64,000 nt of DNA from Solidesulfovibrio alcoholivorans DSM 5433 (GCF_000702665.1 NZ_JNJA01000007.1:1-64000); one strand, 5' to 3'; counted from the first letter of the stretch, positions 8,601 through 17,139 are shown. The notes: a model not told the origin generated them from the letters alone. Translations and numbers: made by a program.

Positions 8601-9542
8601 ATGAGAATCTACCAATCATCCCTAAGCTATAAAAGTTTTGAGCTTATCAGGGAATATGCGCCTGATGTAAAAGTAAATGTTTTGCGTTCTTTTGGATTGA
8701 ATGATAATGAAACAATTCGTATTATAAATGATTTTTCAGACAATATAAATTCTATCATCTTAGATTCTGGTGTTTGGTCAAAGTATAACAACCCTGAAAA
8801 AATAACCCATACTGTTTATGACTATGCGAAGTTCTTAAAAGAATACGGGAAGCTCTTTGAGTTTTATTTTAGCTATGACGAAGATTTTGACGAGATAGAG
8901 AGAAGTGATTTTTGTAGTAAGAACGGCGAAAATCAACGTATTCTTGAAAATGAAGGGATATTTCCTTATCCTGTCCCTGTGATCCATTTACTCGAAGATG
9001 ACATTATAAACTATTACTGTGAAACAAAAGACAGATATCCTATTGTCGCTATTGGATCAAATGCAATAAATAAGTATAACTTCCGACCAACTGTTAAAAA
9101 GATTTATAATGCAGGAGTCAATATCCATGCTTTTAAAATAGGTAGTTCTAAAGAATTAAGAGGTTTGCATGCATGGTCTTCTGATTGTTCTTCTCATGCT
9201 CAATGGACGAAAGCTGGACGATGTGTATTTTATGACAATGTAAAAGGAAAAGATGTAGATATTTGCTTTAGACCGTTCGACAAGAAAGGAAATAAACAAA
9301 AAAATTACTATCTAAAACATCCGTTATACAAAGACTTTGTATGGTTCATTGATGAAGTTGTTGGCATAGACTTAGACGATATCATTAAAGACTCAAGCTA
9401 CAGGACATTTTCAAATTCGATATACTTTTGGTGGTTAGAAAATTTTATCTCATCGGAAAATGCTTCTATTGTACCTAGATTTGAAGAAAGCGATGATAAC
9501 GGCACAACTGAGTATTTGAATACAATTTTTAAACGTACTTGA
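8601..9542 (+). CDS. TGT/DpdA-like TIM-barrel protein (module copy A, gene 2)
   Basis: A 313 aa protein resembling the distant tRNA-guanine transglycosylase superfamily that includes DpdA, which inserts 7-deazaguanines into DNA. The visible pattern is D55-S-G (SIILDSGVWS), a PVPVIH strand near 124-129, VAIGS near 149-153, an INIHAF-like strand (NIHAFKIG) and D195 in WSSDCSS, the candidate second catalytic Asp. The homologue at 26684-27574 has these landmarks at nearly the same positions (D55-N-G, AVPVIH, AIGQS, VHLFGIT, SCD191S). The first base of the ATG directly follows the stop of the unknown partner gene. No preQ0 synthesis genes or other dpd genes lie nearby, so DNA or RNA base exchange is only an inference. 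AT-rich like its partner. Confidence 0.7.
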   Translation: MRIYQSSLSYKSFELIREYAPDVKVNVLRSFGLNDNETIRIINDFSDNINSIILDSGVWSKYNNPEKITHTVYDYAKFLKEYGKLFEFYFSYDEDFDEIERSDFCSKNGENQRILENEGIFPYPVPVIHLLEDDIINYYCETKDRYPIVAIGSNAINKYNFRPTVKKIYNAGVNIHAFKIGSSKELRGLHAWSSDCSSHAQWTKAGRCVFYDNVKGKDVDICFRPFDKKGNKQKNYYLKHPLYKDFVWFIDEVVGIDLDDIIKDSSYRTFSNSIYFWWLENFISSENASIVPRFEESDDNGTTEYLNTIFKRT

Positions 9543-10172
9543 TCACAAACAACACATCAATTGGTTTCTATCCTCAAAATAGTCCAAATAGCTTCTTATA
9601 GTCAAGCCTTGGTCTTTTTTAAACCTGAAAATTTTTTACAGATATAATTGACCAAGACGATAATCCTTAGTGCTATTGGGTTAGATTATCCCTGCCCATG
9701 ATCAAGGGAACGCCCATGATTAAATTGGGCGGTATTTTTGCTCATACATCCCCCAAAAAGTCCAGGGACCTGGACATTTGGGGCAGTGACCAAGGGGATG
9801 GTTCATGGGGCCGACCGGGCACTAGCCACAGGCCCGTTAGGAGCAACCGCCCCGGGATTCTAATAGGATACTAATACTGTCCTTATCCGTAACAATTTAA
9901 ATTGGCAGCAGCTTAAATTATTATATCTTTAAAAAACCAGCAGCAGATAATTGTCTACGAAAAACTTCAATAACAACATAAAAAACCAAGATCACTAAGC
10001 TAACTCCATAGACAACAAACATATCAAAAAAATATTTATTCTGCACGCTATATGGTTCCTCTCTAGTCTTAGTCGACAACCAAAATGCACTTTGGAATTG
10101 ACACTTTTGCTCAAAAGCGAAAACCATTACTGCCATAGATAACTTATCCAAACGAAATGAACTGCGCTGAAA
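9543..10172. other. Intergenic stretch before the replication gene
   Basis: Contains the palindrome GTCCAGGGACCTGGAC (about 9759-9774) in a GC-rich patch that resembles short palindromes elsewhere (for example 13009), then an AT-rich segment. A 76-codon minus-strand frame (9921-10151, TTG start, one possible membrane segment) has no ribosome binding site and is not called. In ColE2-type plasmids an antisense RNA controls rep from this position; I cannot identify one here. Confidence 0.4.
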
Positions 10173-11249
10173 ATGCTAGAAAACCTACCTCCTCCTGCCC
10201 AAAGGTTCTTTAGCTACTTGTCAGACGTTCCAAGATGGGGCAACGATAAGGTCATAAACTTCTTTGGAAACAAAGAAGATATTATCGATATCGCATCCTA
10301 CATCGAGCTTCCAAACCATCGCCGTTACTACATGAGCTTTGACCTTGACTATGAAGGATCGGCACTAGTTTGGGAGGACGAGTATTTACCAAAGCCAACT
10401 ATAACGATTATTAATAATGAAAATTCTCACTCGACTTTACACTATGAACTTACTACACCTGTACTTCTTCACATAAGAGGCAGAGAAAGCCGCTTTAGTT
10501 ACAAAGCAATCAGATATTACAACAATGTCCGCGAAGGTTTAAGGATACGGATGGACGGAGACAGAGGCTACGCAGGATTCAACACCAAGAATCCACTTTA
10601 TAAAGATCTTGATGGTAGTAGATCTAAATGGAAAGTTTCTTGGCATGACGGAACATACGACTTGGACTACTTAAATGAATTTTGTCCTTTCCTACCCGTC
10701 AAAACAGAAACTTTAGAAATTGATCCTAATAGCCGACACATGACGATGTTCGACTCCTGTCGAAAAGAAGCATACTTAATCGTAAAAGGATTTAATTTAT
10801 TTGATGACTTTAACGGCGCAGTCCATATGCTTTGTCAAAATTTTTACGACAAGCATCTCTCCTGGATAAAAAAGGATCATTCATTCCCCCAGACAGAAAT
10901 TAATTCCATAGCTAGATCAATCTCTACTTGGACTTGGAACCACAGAAATGATCCAAATTTTAGTAATTATACCAAAGACAAAGGAGTCATGAAGCTTGAA
11001 ATGACTTATACAGAGAAGGGTTCACCAGAACACCTGGAAGAAATAAAATCGAACCAGCAGCTTGGAGCTTATTACACACACGACACCAGGATAGACAAAA
11101 CAGAAGAAAAAATTACTAACGCTATGAATTTCCTTGTGACCAATGGAATTCAAGTTAAAATCAGTAAGCTTTCAGAATTGACAGAACTAAGCAAAAGTAC
11201 TCTATATAGATACAAAAAGTTAATAGACTCTTTAGATATAAAAAGATAA
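10173..11249 (+). CDS. rep: ColE2-type plasmid replication protein (primase-like) with C-terminal HTH
   Basis: A 358 aa plasmid replication initiator of the ColE2 Rep/Replicase type, which both recognises the origin and makes the primer. The N-terminal ~180 residues carry the family pattern: RYYMSFDLDYEGS, W-E-D-EYLPKPT, the NNENSHSTLHYEL strand, GYAGFNTKNPLY and DLDYLNEFCPFLP. A PriCT-1-like helical region follows (FDSCRKEAYLIVKGF, TEINSIARSISTWTW). Residues about 313-352 form an HTH (VKISKLSELTELSKSTLYRYKKLI) strikingly like that of the 28142-28432 protein. No good ribosome binding site is visible, consistent with tight control of rep translation. An AT-rich tract with iteron-like repeats follows the stop. 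Its presence says this region is or was a plasmid or an integrative element that can replicate. Confidence 0.82.
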   Translation: MLENLPPPAQRFFSYLSDVPRWGNDKVINFFGNKEDIIDIASYIELPNHRRYYMSFDLDYEGSALVWEDEYLPKPTITIINNENSHSTLHYELTTPVLLHIRGRESRFSYKAIRYYNNVREGLRIRMDGDRGYAGFNTKNPLYKDLDGSRSKWKVSWHDGTYDLDYLNEFCPFLPVKTETLEIDPNSRHMTMFDSCRKEAYLIVKGFNLFDDFNGAVHMLCQNFYDKHLSWIKKDHSFPQTEINSIARSISTWTWNHRNDPNFSNYTKDKGVMKLEMTYTEKGSPEHLEEIKSNQQLGAYYTHDTRIDKTEEKITNAMNFLVTNGIQVKISKLSELTELSKSTLYRYKKLIDSLDIKR

Positions 11250-11370
11250 AATATTATAATAATATAATATTATTTTTTAAATAAACAAATTATCTCTATT
11301 AGATCGCTTAAAACCATCCCTCTATAGCCATTATCTAATAACCCATTTGGGAATTTTATCTATTAGAACA
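11250..11370 (+). promoter_or_regulatory. Candidate replication origin downstream of rep
   Basis: An extremely AT-rich tract (11250-11290) followed by three spaced, imperfect repeats: TATCTCTATTAGA (11291), TTATCTAATAACC (11331) and TTATCTATTAGAA (11356). ColE2-type origins lie immediately after rep, so position and composition fit. The repeats are short and no known origin core is recognised. Confidence 0.4.
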
Positions 11371-11601
11371 CACTATTTGTTAAAGATATTAATACATGGC
11401 AAATTAACTATAGAAAAGAAACTTTGTAATTTACTAAACGCCATGGGCGCTTTGTAGATTTTAAATCCTGTCCTAGGATTACTGACCTAGGAGATGTCTT
11501 ATCTTGAAAAGCCATCAAGTCAAAAAATAAACATTACTTGGGATACTATGAGATAGTTGGCCGTTCTCCTCGAAACTAATCTCCCCAAGAATGACCAACT
11601 T

Positions 11602-12122
11602 GTTATGAAGTAATTCAGACAAGGGAGAGGTTGAGACGTGAAACTAGCCCGTATGTATTAAATATACAGAAGTCGTGGTGGCCCATATATTAAACGAGGT
11701 TCATGGCAAACTGAAGTTTTTAAATCATGATATTTCAAGTGTAATCATGATTTCAAAATATATAGATGCGATTAGACGCGGGATTGATTCAGTGGATTAA
11801 AATTGACCAAAGGAAACCCTTATGGAAAGATTCTTATGGAGGAAAGAGCTTGACTTCCATTGGGTGACTGAAGTTTGTAAGAAACTATCGATTGGTATTC
11901 GATGTATCAGGTAAATTAAAATTTGAAATGATCTATAGAAAATATTGCCCCTATAAAAACATAACCATGCTGTTTCTTAGTAGTACAGCATCATTAAAAA
12001 CTACTTAAATTTACTAGATTTTACTGATACATCGAATACCAATTGACGTAGCCGTATGTGGGAAAACTACTTGTACGGTTGCAACAGAGGGCTAGGACTG
12101 GCGACGGTTCCTTTCTACTCTT
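11602..12122 (+). ncRNA. Apparently ORF-less group II intron
   Basis: Domain V is at 12050-12080: AGCCGTATG...TTGTACGGTT with a GAAAA loop, the catalytic hairpin of group II introns, followed by ACAGAGGG...CTACTC, typical of domain VI and the 3' end. Upstream, gagacgtgaaactagcccg (11631-11651) and cagaagtcgtggtggccca (11669-11687) are conserved domain I segments. Domain IV is only ~150 bases, closed by a perfect 17-base inverted repeat (GGTATTCGATGTATCAG about 11895 / its complement at about 12024), and holds no reverse transcriptase, so any mobility would need a protein in trans. The 5' end is uncertain; an imperfect hairpin (11556-11600) sits just before it. Boundaries are approximate. Confidence 0.8.
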
Positions 12123-12191
12123 AAGAGTGATGGTCTATCTGAAACAATTCGGGTAGATCATGACTCTGTAAATGCAAAGTTGATCCTTAAT

Positions 12192-12226
12192 AAAGGTCTT
12201 CACTCGTTGAGGACCTTTTTCTTTTT
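12192..12226 (+). terminator. Rho-independent terminator
   Basis: AAAGGTC...GGACCTTT stem followed by a run of T (TTTTTCTTTTT). It lies ~70 bases past the intron and probably ends the rep/intron transcript. The region 12230-12542 after it is a GC-rich patch followed by the AT-rich promoter region of the next gene; I see no gene there. Confidence 0.8.
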
Positions 12227-12542
12227 GAACGGCAAAAGATGTCGCCACTCTCCCCTACCCCCTGGTCCAGAACTCATGCCGAACCAGGAACACCCCCTGT
12301 AAAATCCCTTCTCCTGCGCGTTTGGGTCTTGTCCCGAGCCCTGGGTCCAGAGAGCAGCAAAAACCCCGGAATCGGGCTCCTACAGCGTCTCCGGCGGAGG
12401 TGGTCTTTTTGACCAGGTTTTGGACCTGAAATTTCTGGATATTTCATGCGATTTTAGCTAATTCTATGTAATATCTAGCATTACTAGTCCTTTTAGATAG
12501 ATATATTACTTAAAGTAACATTTTTATGCAAAAGGAGCTGTT

Positions 12543-12923
12543 ATGGGAGCGAAAGATGGTAATACAACTGACGTTCAGGATAGGAAGACGAAGAAAAAGA
12601 CGGAATCGAAGTTCGATCCGCAAGTACTTCGCCAGATGGTCAAGGATGGTCTTAATGCTGCTGAAATAATGATACGTTTACAACTAAAGACGCGTCAGAC
12701 ATTAAAGCAGCATATTGCAAAATTAATACAAATTGATCGTCAACTTTATGAAGTTAAAGGACTTTACCTTAAGGATTCTAAGAGGCCGAGAATTAATCAA
12801 TTCGGTTTCTTGAAAATCAACATGAAGGTACAGGACCTTGGTGATCTTAAAATTGAAGAAGGTGATCAGTTCAACGTCGAAGTTCTCGATGGTAAGATCA
12901 TCTTGACCAAGCTTATCCCATAA
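12543..12923 (+). CDS. HTH plus AbrB-like swapped-hairpin regulator
   Basis: A 126 aa protein. Residues about 27-60 (LRQMVKDGLNAAEIMIRLQL, then TRQTLKQHIAKL) look like a small helix-turn-helix. Residues about 84-124 (GFLKINMKVQDLGDLKIEEG, then VEVLDGKIILTKL) read as an AbrB/SpoVT-type swapped hairpin, the fold of antitoxins and transition-state regulators. A strong ribosome binding site (aaaggag) precedes the ATG. No toxin gene follows; the next genes are recombinases, so it may regulate excision or replication of the element. Confidence 0.65.
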   Translation: MGAKDGNTTDVQDRKTKKKTESKFDPQVLRQMVKDGLNAAEIMIRLQLKTRQTLKQHIAKLIQIDRQLYEVKGLYLKDSKRPRINQFGFLKINMKVQDLGDLKIEEGDQFNVEVLDGKIILTKLIP

Positions 12924-12933
12924 CACTCCAGCT

Positions 12934-12975
12934 GAAATGTCATGTGGATTCGTCTGCATGGCATTTCTTCTTTTT
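12934..12975 (+). terminator. Rho-independent terminator
   Basis: AAATGTCATG...CATGGCATTT stem followed by TCTTCTTTTT, ten bases after the AbrB-like gene. Confidence 0.75.
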
Positions 12976-13313
12976 AACTCATTCTCTTTACTTATACATC
13001 ATTTTAAAAGTTCAGGGACCTGGAATTTTCAACTGTAGTACAAGTATATTTAAACGAACTCATATATAGTTCTATTCACTAGCAATGCTTCATTTTAGAC
13101 AAATAATAATAGATATAATATTACAAATAGGAGTAGTACTTCAAATCGTCATTGTCCGAAATATACTATAAACGGACATTCAGGCCCACTCCAAGAACAA
13201 GTCAAAGAATATCAAACAGATATTGCGACTCATTTTGGAGAGGGCAATTTTCCAACGTTTTGAAAGTACGTTTTATACACTCCTAAAAGGAAATGAAAAA
13301 TTGGAGGTCTTTT
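12976..13313. other. Intergenic stretch before the recombinases
   Basis: AT-rich. It contains the palindrome-like TTCAGGGACCTGGAA at about 13010-13025 and no supported gene. It probably holds the promoter for the short recombinase and may hold its recombination site, but no site is identifiable by eye. Confidence 0.4.
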
Positions 13314-13871
13314 ATGCAAGTTGAGCCGATTCGAGACATGAAAGACATTAAGAGCATAAAAAAGCTCTTAAGTAGTCAACCACGGAACCTTTTACTCTTT
13401 ACCCTAGGAATCAATAGTGCTTTGCGTGCTTCTGATATTTTAGGGATCACAATTGGTCAAGTTAGGTATGCGAACGTGGGTGATCGTATAACTGTCAAGG
13501 AGAAGAAGACAGGTAAATCAAACGTTTTCATGATGAATAAGGAAATTAAGTATGCCTTAGACAGTTATCTTAAAACTGTCGATGCAAAAGATGACGACTT
13601 TCTATTTAAGAGTCGAAAAGGGTCAAATGCGCCGCTTTCAGTACACGCTGTAACTAAATATGTAAAGGAATGGTGTAATGCTATTCACTTACATATTCAT
13701 GCGGGATCGCACACTTTAAGAAAAACTTGGTGTTTCCAGCAAAGAATCCGTTATGGTTCAAGTTGGGAGTTGATAAGTCGAAGACTTGCACACCATTCAC
13801 CATCTATTACTCGTACTTACCTTGGTATCCAAGAGGAGGAAGTAGAAAAAATACTCATGAAATCAATTTAA
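13314..13871 (+). CDS. Short tyrosine recombinase (catalytic domain only)
   Basis: A 185 aa XerC/phage-integrase-type recombinase consisting essentially of the catalytic domain. The active-site pattern is visible: Arg in NSALRASDIL, Lys in the KEKKTGKSN hairpin, HTLRKTW, LAHHSPSITRTYLGI with the late His and the Tyr nucleophile. The N-terminal core-binding domain of full integrases is missing. ATG 13314 is preferred over ATG 13293 because ggagg ends six bases before it. It is followed by a terminator and then a full-length integrase. Short recombinases of this kind occur on plasmids and may act in multimer resolution or with a partner. Confidence 0.85.
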   Translation: MQVEPIRDMKDIKSIKKLLSSQPRNLLLFTLGINSALRASDILGITIGQVRYANVGDRITVKEKKTGKSNVFMMNKEIKYALDSYLKTVDAKDDDFLFKSRKGSNAPLSVHAVTKYVKEWCNAIHLHIHAGSHTLRKTWCFQQRIRYGSSWELISRRLAHHSPSITRTYLGIQEEEVEKILMKSI

Positions 13872-13880
13872 ACTTTTAGC

Positions 13881-13905
13881 AAGGGGACTTCCATCCCCTT
13901 TCTTT
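13881..13905 (+). terminator. Rho-independent terminator
   Basis: AAGGGG...CCCCTT stem followed by TCTTT, ten bases after the short recombinase. Confidence 0.65.
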
Positions 13906-13975
13906 GAACATTTTCTATTCTGTATTTATCTTCTGCTATTAACTCCAAAATCAACCTGATTCAGAAGAGGTATTT

Positions 13976-15091
13976 ATGGGTATCTATCAACGTGATAGTC
14001 GCTGGATGGTCTATTGGCATGTTAACGGCAAAAGACATGATAAATCTTTTGGTCGTGGAGAATTAGGACAGGTTAAAGCTCAAGCATTTGATCGTGCTGT
14101 TCAAGATGCAATTGAGCATGGTTTACCTGTACCCGAAGCTGATAGCGTGATTAGTTCGATCAATTTTCAACAAATGTCAGATGACCTTGTTGTTACAGAA
14201 ACGCTTAGCAAAAGGAATACGATAACGTTAGGAGAACTTGGAAAAAAGTATTTGGATCACATGCGTGCTTCAGGGAGAACAGAGAAGCACATTCGCAACA
14301 TCGAACGTTTGCTGGAAAACCAATTTATCCCTGTTATTGGAGATAAACACGTTGATACTTTAACCTATCAACAAGACATGGTGCCGTTCATTCTACATTT
14401 TCAAGGAATCAGTGGTAGCACAGGAAAATCAAGATCGCAGTATACTGTTAATAAATACTGTGACTACTTGAGCTTTATCTTCAATTTCGGCATCGCTAAT
14501 GGTCTCACCAGTGTTAATCCTTTAAAGAACTGGAAGAAACCGAAGGTTCAACCGTGGGACTTACGATTAACCTTGGTCGATGCGAAGAAGATTATGACCT
14601 GTGCTGAACCACATTTACGTTGGGCAATGGAGGTTTGTTTTAATCTTGGAACTCGTCCTGGTGAATCTGAACTTCTATCCTTAAGATGGGAACACATTGA
14701 TTTTGAATCTAGCACTATTAAGATTTATGCTAGTAAAACGAAATCATATAGAATAGTTCCAATAAACCATGAATTCTTAAACCGTTTAAAGGAGGAGCAA
14801 AAACTTTCTATCTCTGGCTATGTCATTGAATACCAAGGACGTAAACTTACAACCATCCGTAAATCCTTTAAGAATGCATGCAAACGTGCCGGGATCACCT
14901 ATCCTACACGGATGTATGACCTTCGGCACTTGTTTGCGACTACGTTACTTAATAAAGGAGCTGATTTAGCAGCAGTATCAAAGCTTATGGGGCATAGTAC
15001 TGTTAAGCTTACTGCGGACACCTATTACCACTACATGGAGGGAGAAAAAGAACGCGCAGTAAATATGTTACCAGCATTGGAAGTGGCTTAA
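13976..15091 (+). CDS. int: Phage-type tyrosine integrase
   Basis: A 371 aa site-specific recombinase. The N-terminal ~60 residues (MGIYQRDSRWMVYWHVNGKR) resemble the arm-type binding domain, 75-190 the SAM-like core-binding domain (LGELGKKYLDHMRASGRTEKHI), and 200-365 the catalytic domain with GTRPGE (R227), YDLRHLFAT (R317), GHSTVKL (H340) and the Tyr nucleophile in DTYYHYM (about 350). A good ribosome binding site (agaagagg) precedes the start. It presumably integrates element A; the half tRNA-Val-like repeats at 1-20, 17223-17262 and 38971-39006 are candidate relics of its target, though this link is only positional. Confidence 0.92.
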   Translation: MGIYQRDSRWMVYWHVNGKRHDKSFGRGELGQVKAQAFDRAVQDAIEHGLPVPEADSVISSINFQQMSDDLVVTETLSKRNTITLGELGKKYLDHMRASGRTEKHIRNIERLLENQFIPVIGDKHVDTLTYQQDMVPFILHFQGISGSTGKSRSQYTVNKYCDYLSFIFNFGIANGLTSVNPLKNWKKPKVQPWDLRLTLVDAKKIMTCAEPHLRWAMEVCFNLGTRPGESELLSLRWEHIDFESSTIKIYASKTKSYRIVPINHEFLNRLKEEQKLSISGYVIEYQGRKLTTIRKSFKNACKRAGITYPTRMYDLRHLFATTLLNKGADLAAVSKLMGHSTVKLTADTYYHYMEGEKERAVNMLPALEVA

Positions 15092-15099
15092 GGCAGAAG

Positions 15100-15138
15100 G
15101 ACGAGGAACCTTGTAGCAGAAGATTCCTCGTCTTTCTT
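15100..15138 (+). terminator. Rho-independent terminator after integrase
   Basis: GACGAGGAA...TTCCTCGTC stem followed by TTTCTTATTTT. The same stem sequence recurs at 15428-15466 after the next gene. Confidence 0.8.
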
Positions 15139-15173
15139 ATTTTATCAATCTTTTAAAACAAGTGAGTATCATT

Positions 15174-15407
15174 ATGCCGATGAAAAAATGTGCTTGGTGT
15201 GGATTTAATATGCGCCTGAAAAAAGGTGAAGAAGGTATGGTTTTACATAAAGACTGTTATAAAAAACATTATCTTCCAGTAAAATGCAAATATTCCATGG
15301 CATACTTTATTACTAACATTGACAAGATGAAGGAAGAAGAAAAGGCAACATTGGAACGTTGTAGTGCAATATTAGCAGATATATCTCTTGACGACATTAA
15401 AGACTAA
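15174..15407 (+). CDS. Small Cys-containing protein, family C
   Basis: A 77 aa protein beginning MPMKKCAWCGFNMRLKKG, with CxxC (C-A-W-C), a later HKDCYKKHYLPVK motif and a Lys/Glu-rich helical tail. The paired Cys suggest a small zinc-binding knuckle. It belongs to a four-member family in this window: the frameshifted copy at 15498-15772, 34330-34521 and 34619-34831, all sharing a CYKKHYLPVKCKYS-like centre. Function is unknown. Ribosome binding site is weak; ATG 15180 is also possible. It lies between two terminators with the same stem. Confidence 0.65.
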   Translation: MPMKKCAWCGFNMRLKKGEEGMVLHKDCYKKHYLPVKCKYSMAYFITNIDKMKEEEKATLERCSAILADISLDDIKD

Positions 15408-15427
15408 TTGAATAACTATTATATGGA

Positions 15428-15466
15428 AAGACGAGGAATCTTTATGCGACTCCTCGTCTTTCTTTT
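15428..15466 (+). terminator. Rho-independent terminator
   Basis: AAAGACGAGGA...TCCTCGTCTTTCTTTT, the same stem as at 15100-15138. It separates two members of the small Cys-type family. Confidence 0.75.
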
Positions 15467-15497
15467 GTCAAAGAGCTTAATCTTAAAGAGGCAAGCC

Positions 15498-15772
15498 ATG
15501 CTAAAGAAATGCAAATGGGATGAAACGCATTTATTTGGCCCAAGGGAAAATACTGTTGCAACTCTCTATGTAAAAAGTTTTACCTTGAAGTTTACTTAAC
15601 TTATGCGTCACTTTTTACAATTGATGAATTCGATGGAAATATAGATTTTATAAAACGGCAAAAGGATTTTATCTTAAGCAGCGGTTTGTCCGAAACTGAT
15701 CAATCTATATGTAAAATGCTCGGTGCGGATACTTTGGTCAAGATAAACCTATTCGAACAAATGTACGAGTAA
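15498..15772 (+). pseudogene. Frameshifted paralogue of the small Cys-type family
   Basis: The ATG at 15498 opens with MLKKCKWDETHLFGPRENTV and stops at 15599. In another frame the sequence continues from about 15570 as CKKFYLEVYLTYASLFTIDE and runs to a TAA at 15770-15772. The second frame matches the CYKKHYLPVKCKYSMAYF region of the intact neighbour, so one gene of about 91 codons appears broken by a single indel near 15565-15572. A sequencing error or programmed frameshift cannot be excluded. Confidence 0.6.
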
Positions 15773-15786
15773 AACAATTTTTCTCT

Positions 15787-16758
15787 TTAAATATGAATGG
15801 CATTTAAGTAAACCTGAATCGCGCGTCCAAATTGCTCCATATCCTTCAAAGTAGCCTCTTGTAGTTGTGCCCACTGATCCTCAGGCGAACGGTAACCACC
15901 ATCTCTTCGAGTAAATTGAATACGACATGCTCTTTTTGCATCTAACCTTTCCCATCCTAATTCAGAACCAAATTCCCTTTCAATATCATTCTTATTTTCA
16001 TACAACTTATCAAATATTGCATTGTTTTCATTACCTCTTTCCAATCCCCTATCAATATAAAGTTCTACACGACATTCATGTTTCATGACTACAAAATTAA
16101 AACTAGCACCTCTAACCCCAGACCTAAATCCCAACCATCCATTTACAGTAGGTGTTAAATTTGCAATTGTATCATATTTACCATTTGCTTCATCAATAAG
16201 ATCTGTCCACCATTTTTTTCTTAACAAATGGCGCTCAGAAATATTTTGTTTTGTTTCTCCGACCAACTTACTGTCTAAAGATGGGCCGATGATCAGCGTC
16301 AGTAATGGCGCTGGTAAGGATTCATCTATTTTTACAGCTTCAATTTTTATAATATAAAATCCAACGTCAGAAAATTGATTCAACCAAGCTATGGCCTGAA
16401 CATGTTCAGGACGCGCCTCTGGCACGATCCATATAGCCTTAGAAGCCTTCAGTGAAGTAAGATATGTGATAATTTGACCTAAATGCTTATGATCGCTCTT
16501 TTCTAGTTGGTTTTCAATAATAACAATATTATTTTCTTCATCTTCTGCAACTAAATCAATACTAAAATCACCCGCAGATTTTTCTCTTTCAGCATTTATC
16601 AAGTTAATATCTAAAACATCATTCAGTACATCAATGTTAGCCTCTAGCCACTGTGTAAAATCTGATGCTTCACGTTCCCAAACTTCACGCAACGGCACCC
16701 TCTGCAATCTCCTTACGCTTTCAGTTCGCATACCAGCTCCCATAATGGACCAATACAT
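15787..16758 (-). CDS. DUF4268 protein with PD-(D/E)XK nuclease-like domain
   Basis: A 323 aa soluble protein. The N-terminal half has a restriction-endonuclease-like core: GDFSIDLVAEDEENNIVIIE followed by NQLEKSDHKHLGQI, giving the D...(E/D)xN pattern seen in DUF4268 and related nucleases. The C-terminal half (about 180-320) is the DUF4268 domain with many aromatic and charged residues. Start codons at 16758, 16743 and 16731 are all possible; the last has gggagc upstream. It is the only minus-strand gene at the end of element A. Related proteins are often in defence or mobile regions; a defensive role is inference. Confidence 0.75.
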   Translation of the reverse strand: MYWSIMGAGMRTESVRRLQRVPLREVWEREASDFTQWLEANIDVLNDVLDINLINAEREKSAGDFSIDLVAEDEENNIVIIENQLEKSDHKHLGQIITYLTSLKASKAIWIVPEARPEHVQAIAWLNQFSDVGFYIIKIEAVKIDESLPAPLLTLIIGPSLDSKLVGETKQNISERHLLRKKWWTDLIDEANGKYDTIANLTPTVNGWLGFRSGVRGASFNFVVMKHECRVELYIDRGLERGNENNAIFDKLYENKNDIEREFGSELGWERLDAKRACRIQFTRRDGGYRSPEDQWAQLQEATLKDMEQFGRAIQVYLNAIHI

Positions 16759-16851
16759 TTATAGTTTTTTGTATGTTAAAAATTTCATGTCCAATACACA
16801 CTTATATTACTTATACCTTCTATTCAACATCATATTCAGTCAATTTAATTT

Positions 16852-16886
16852 GGTGAACTTCCCTACACCGGAGGTTCACCTTTTTT
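16852..16886 (+). terminator. Rho-independent terminator
   Basis: GGTGAACTTCC...GGAGGTTCACC stem followed by TTTTTT. A near relative ends element B at 34868-34906 and another lies at 35229-35263. The strand 16887-17140 after it holds no supported gene. Confidence 0.8.
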
Positions 16887-17139
16887 AAGCTCGTCATTTA
16901 CCGTAAGGTATTATTAGCTATTGCATTAAGAAACATGTAAAAATTGACCGTGCGGATGGAGAGTTCTGCGACTATACCCTGGACCAGGTTCAAAAACCCG
17001 GTTACTTTCGTATTTGTCCAAGGACTGCGCCGTTGGTATCTGGATAGCTGAGAATGCCCGCAGAATCAACGAAATCGGACCAGTTGGCAGCATCCGCCAC
17101 AGTCGCGCCAAACGTTCGAAAATAGCACGACAAATAGAA

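Noticed and set aside
7512..9542. A full dpd-type DNA 7-deazaguanine modification cluster
   Set aside because: Only the TGT-like protein is recognisable; no QueC/D/E/FolE-like or other dpd genes occur in the window.
9921..10151. Minus-strand 76 aa frame with a possible membrane segment
   Set aside because: TTG start, no ribosome binding site, no relative; the position upstream of rep would also fit a non-coding regulatory region.
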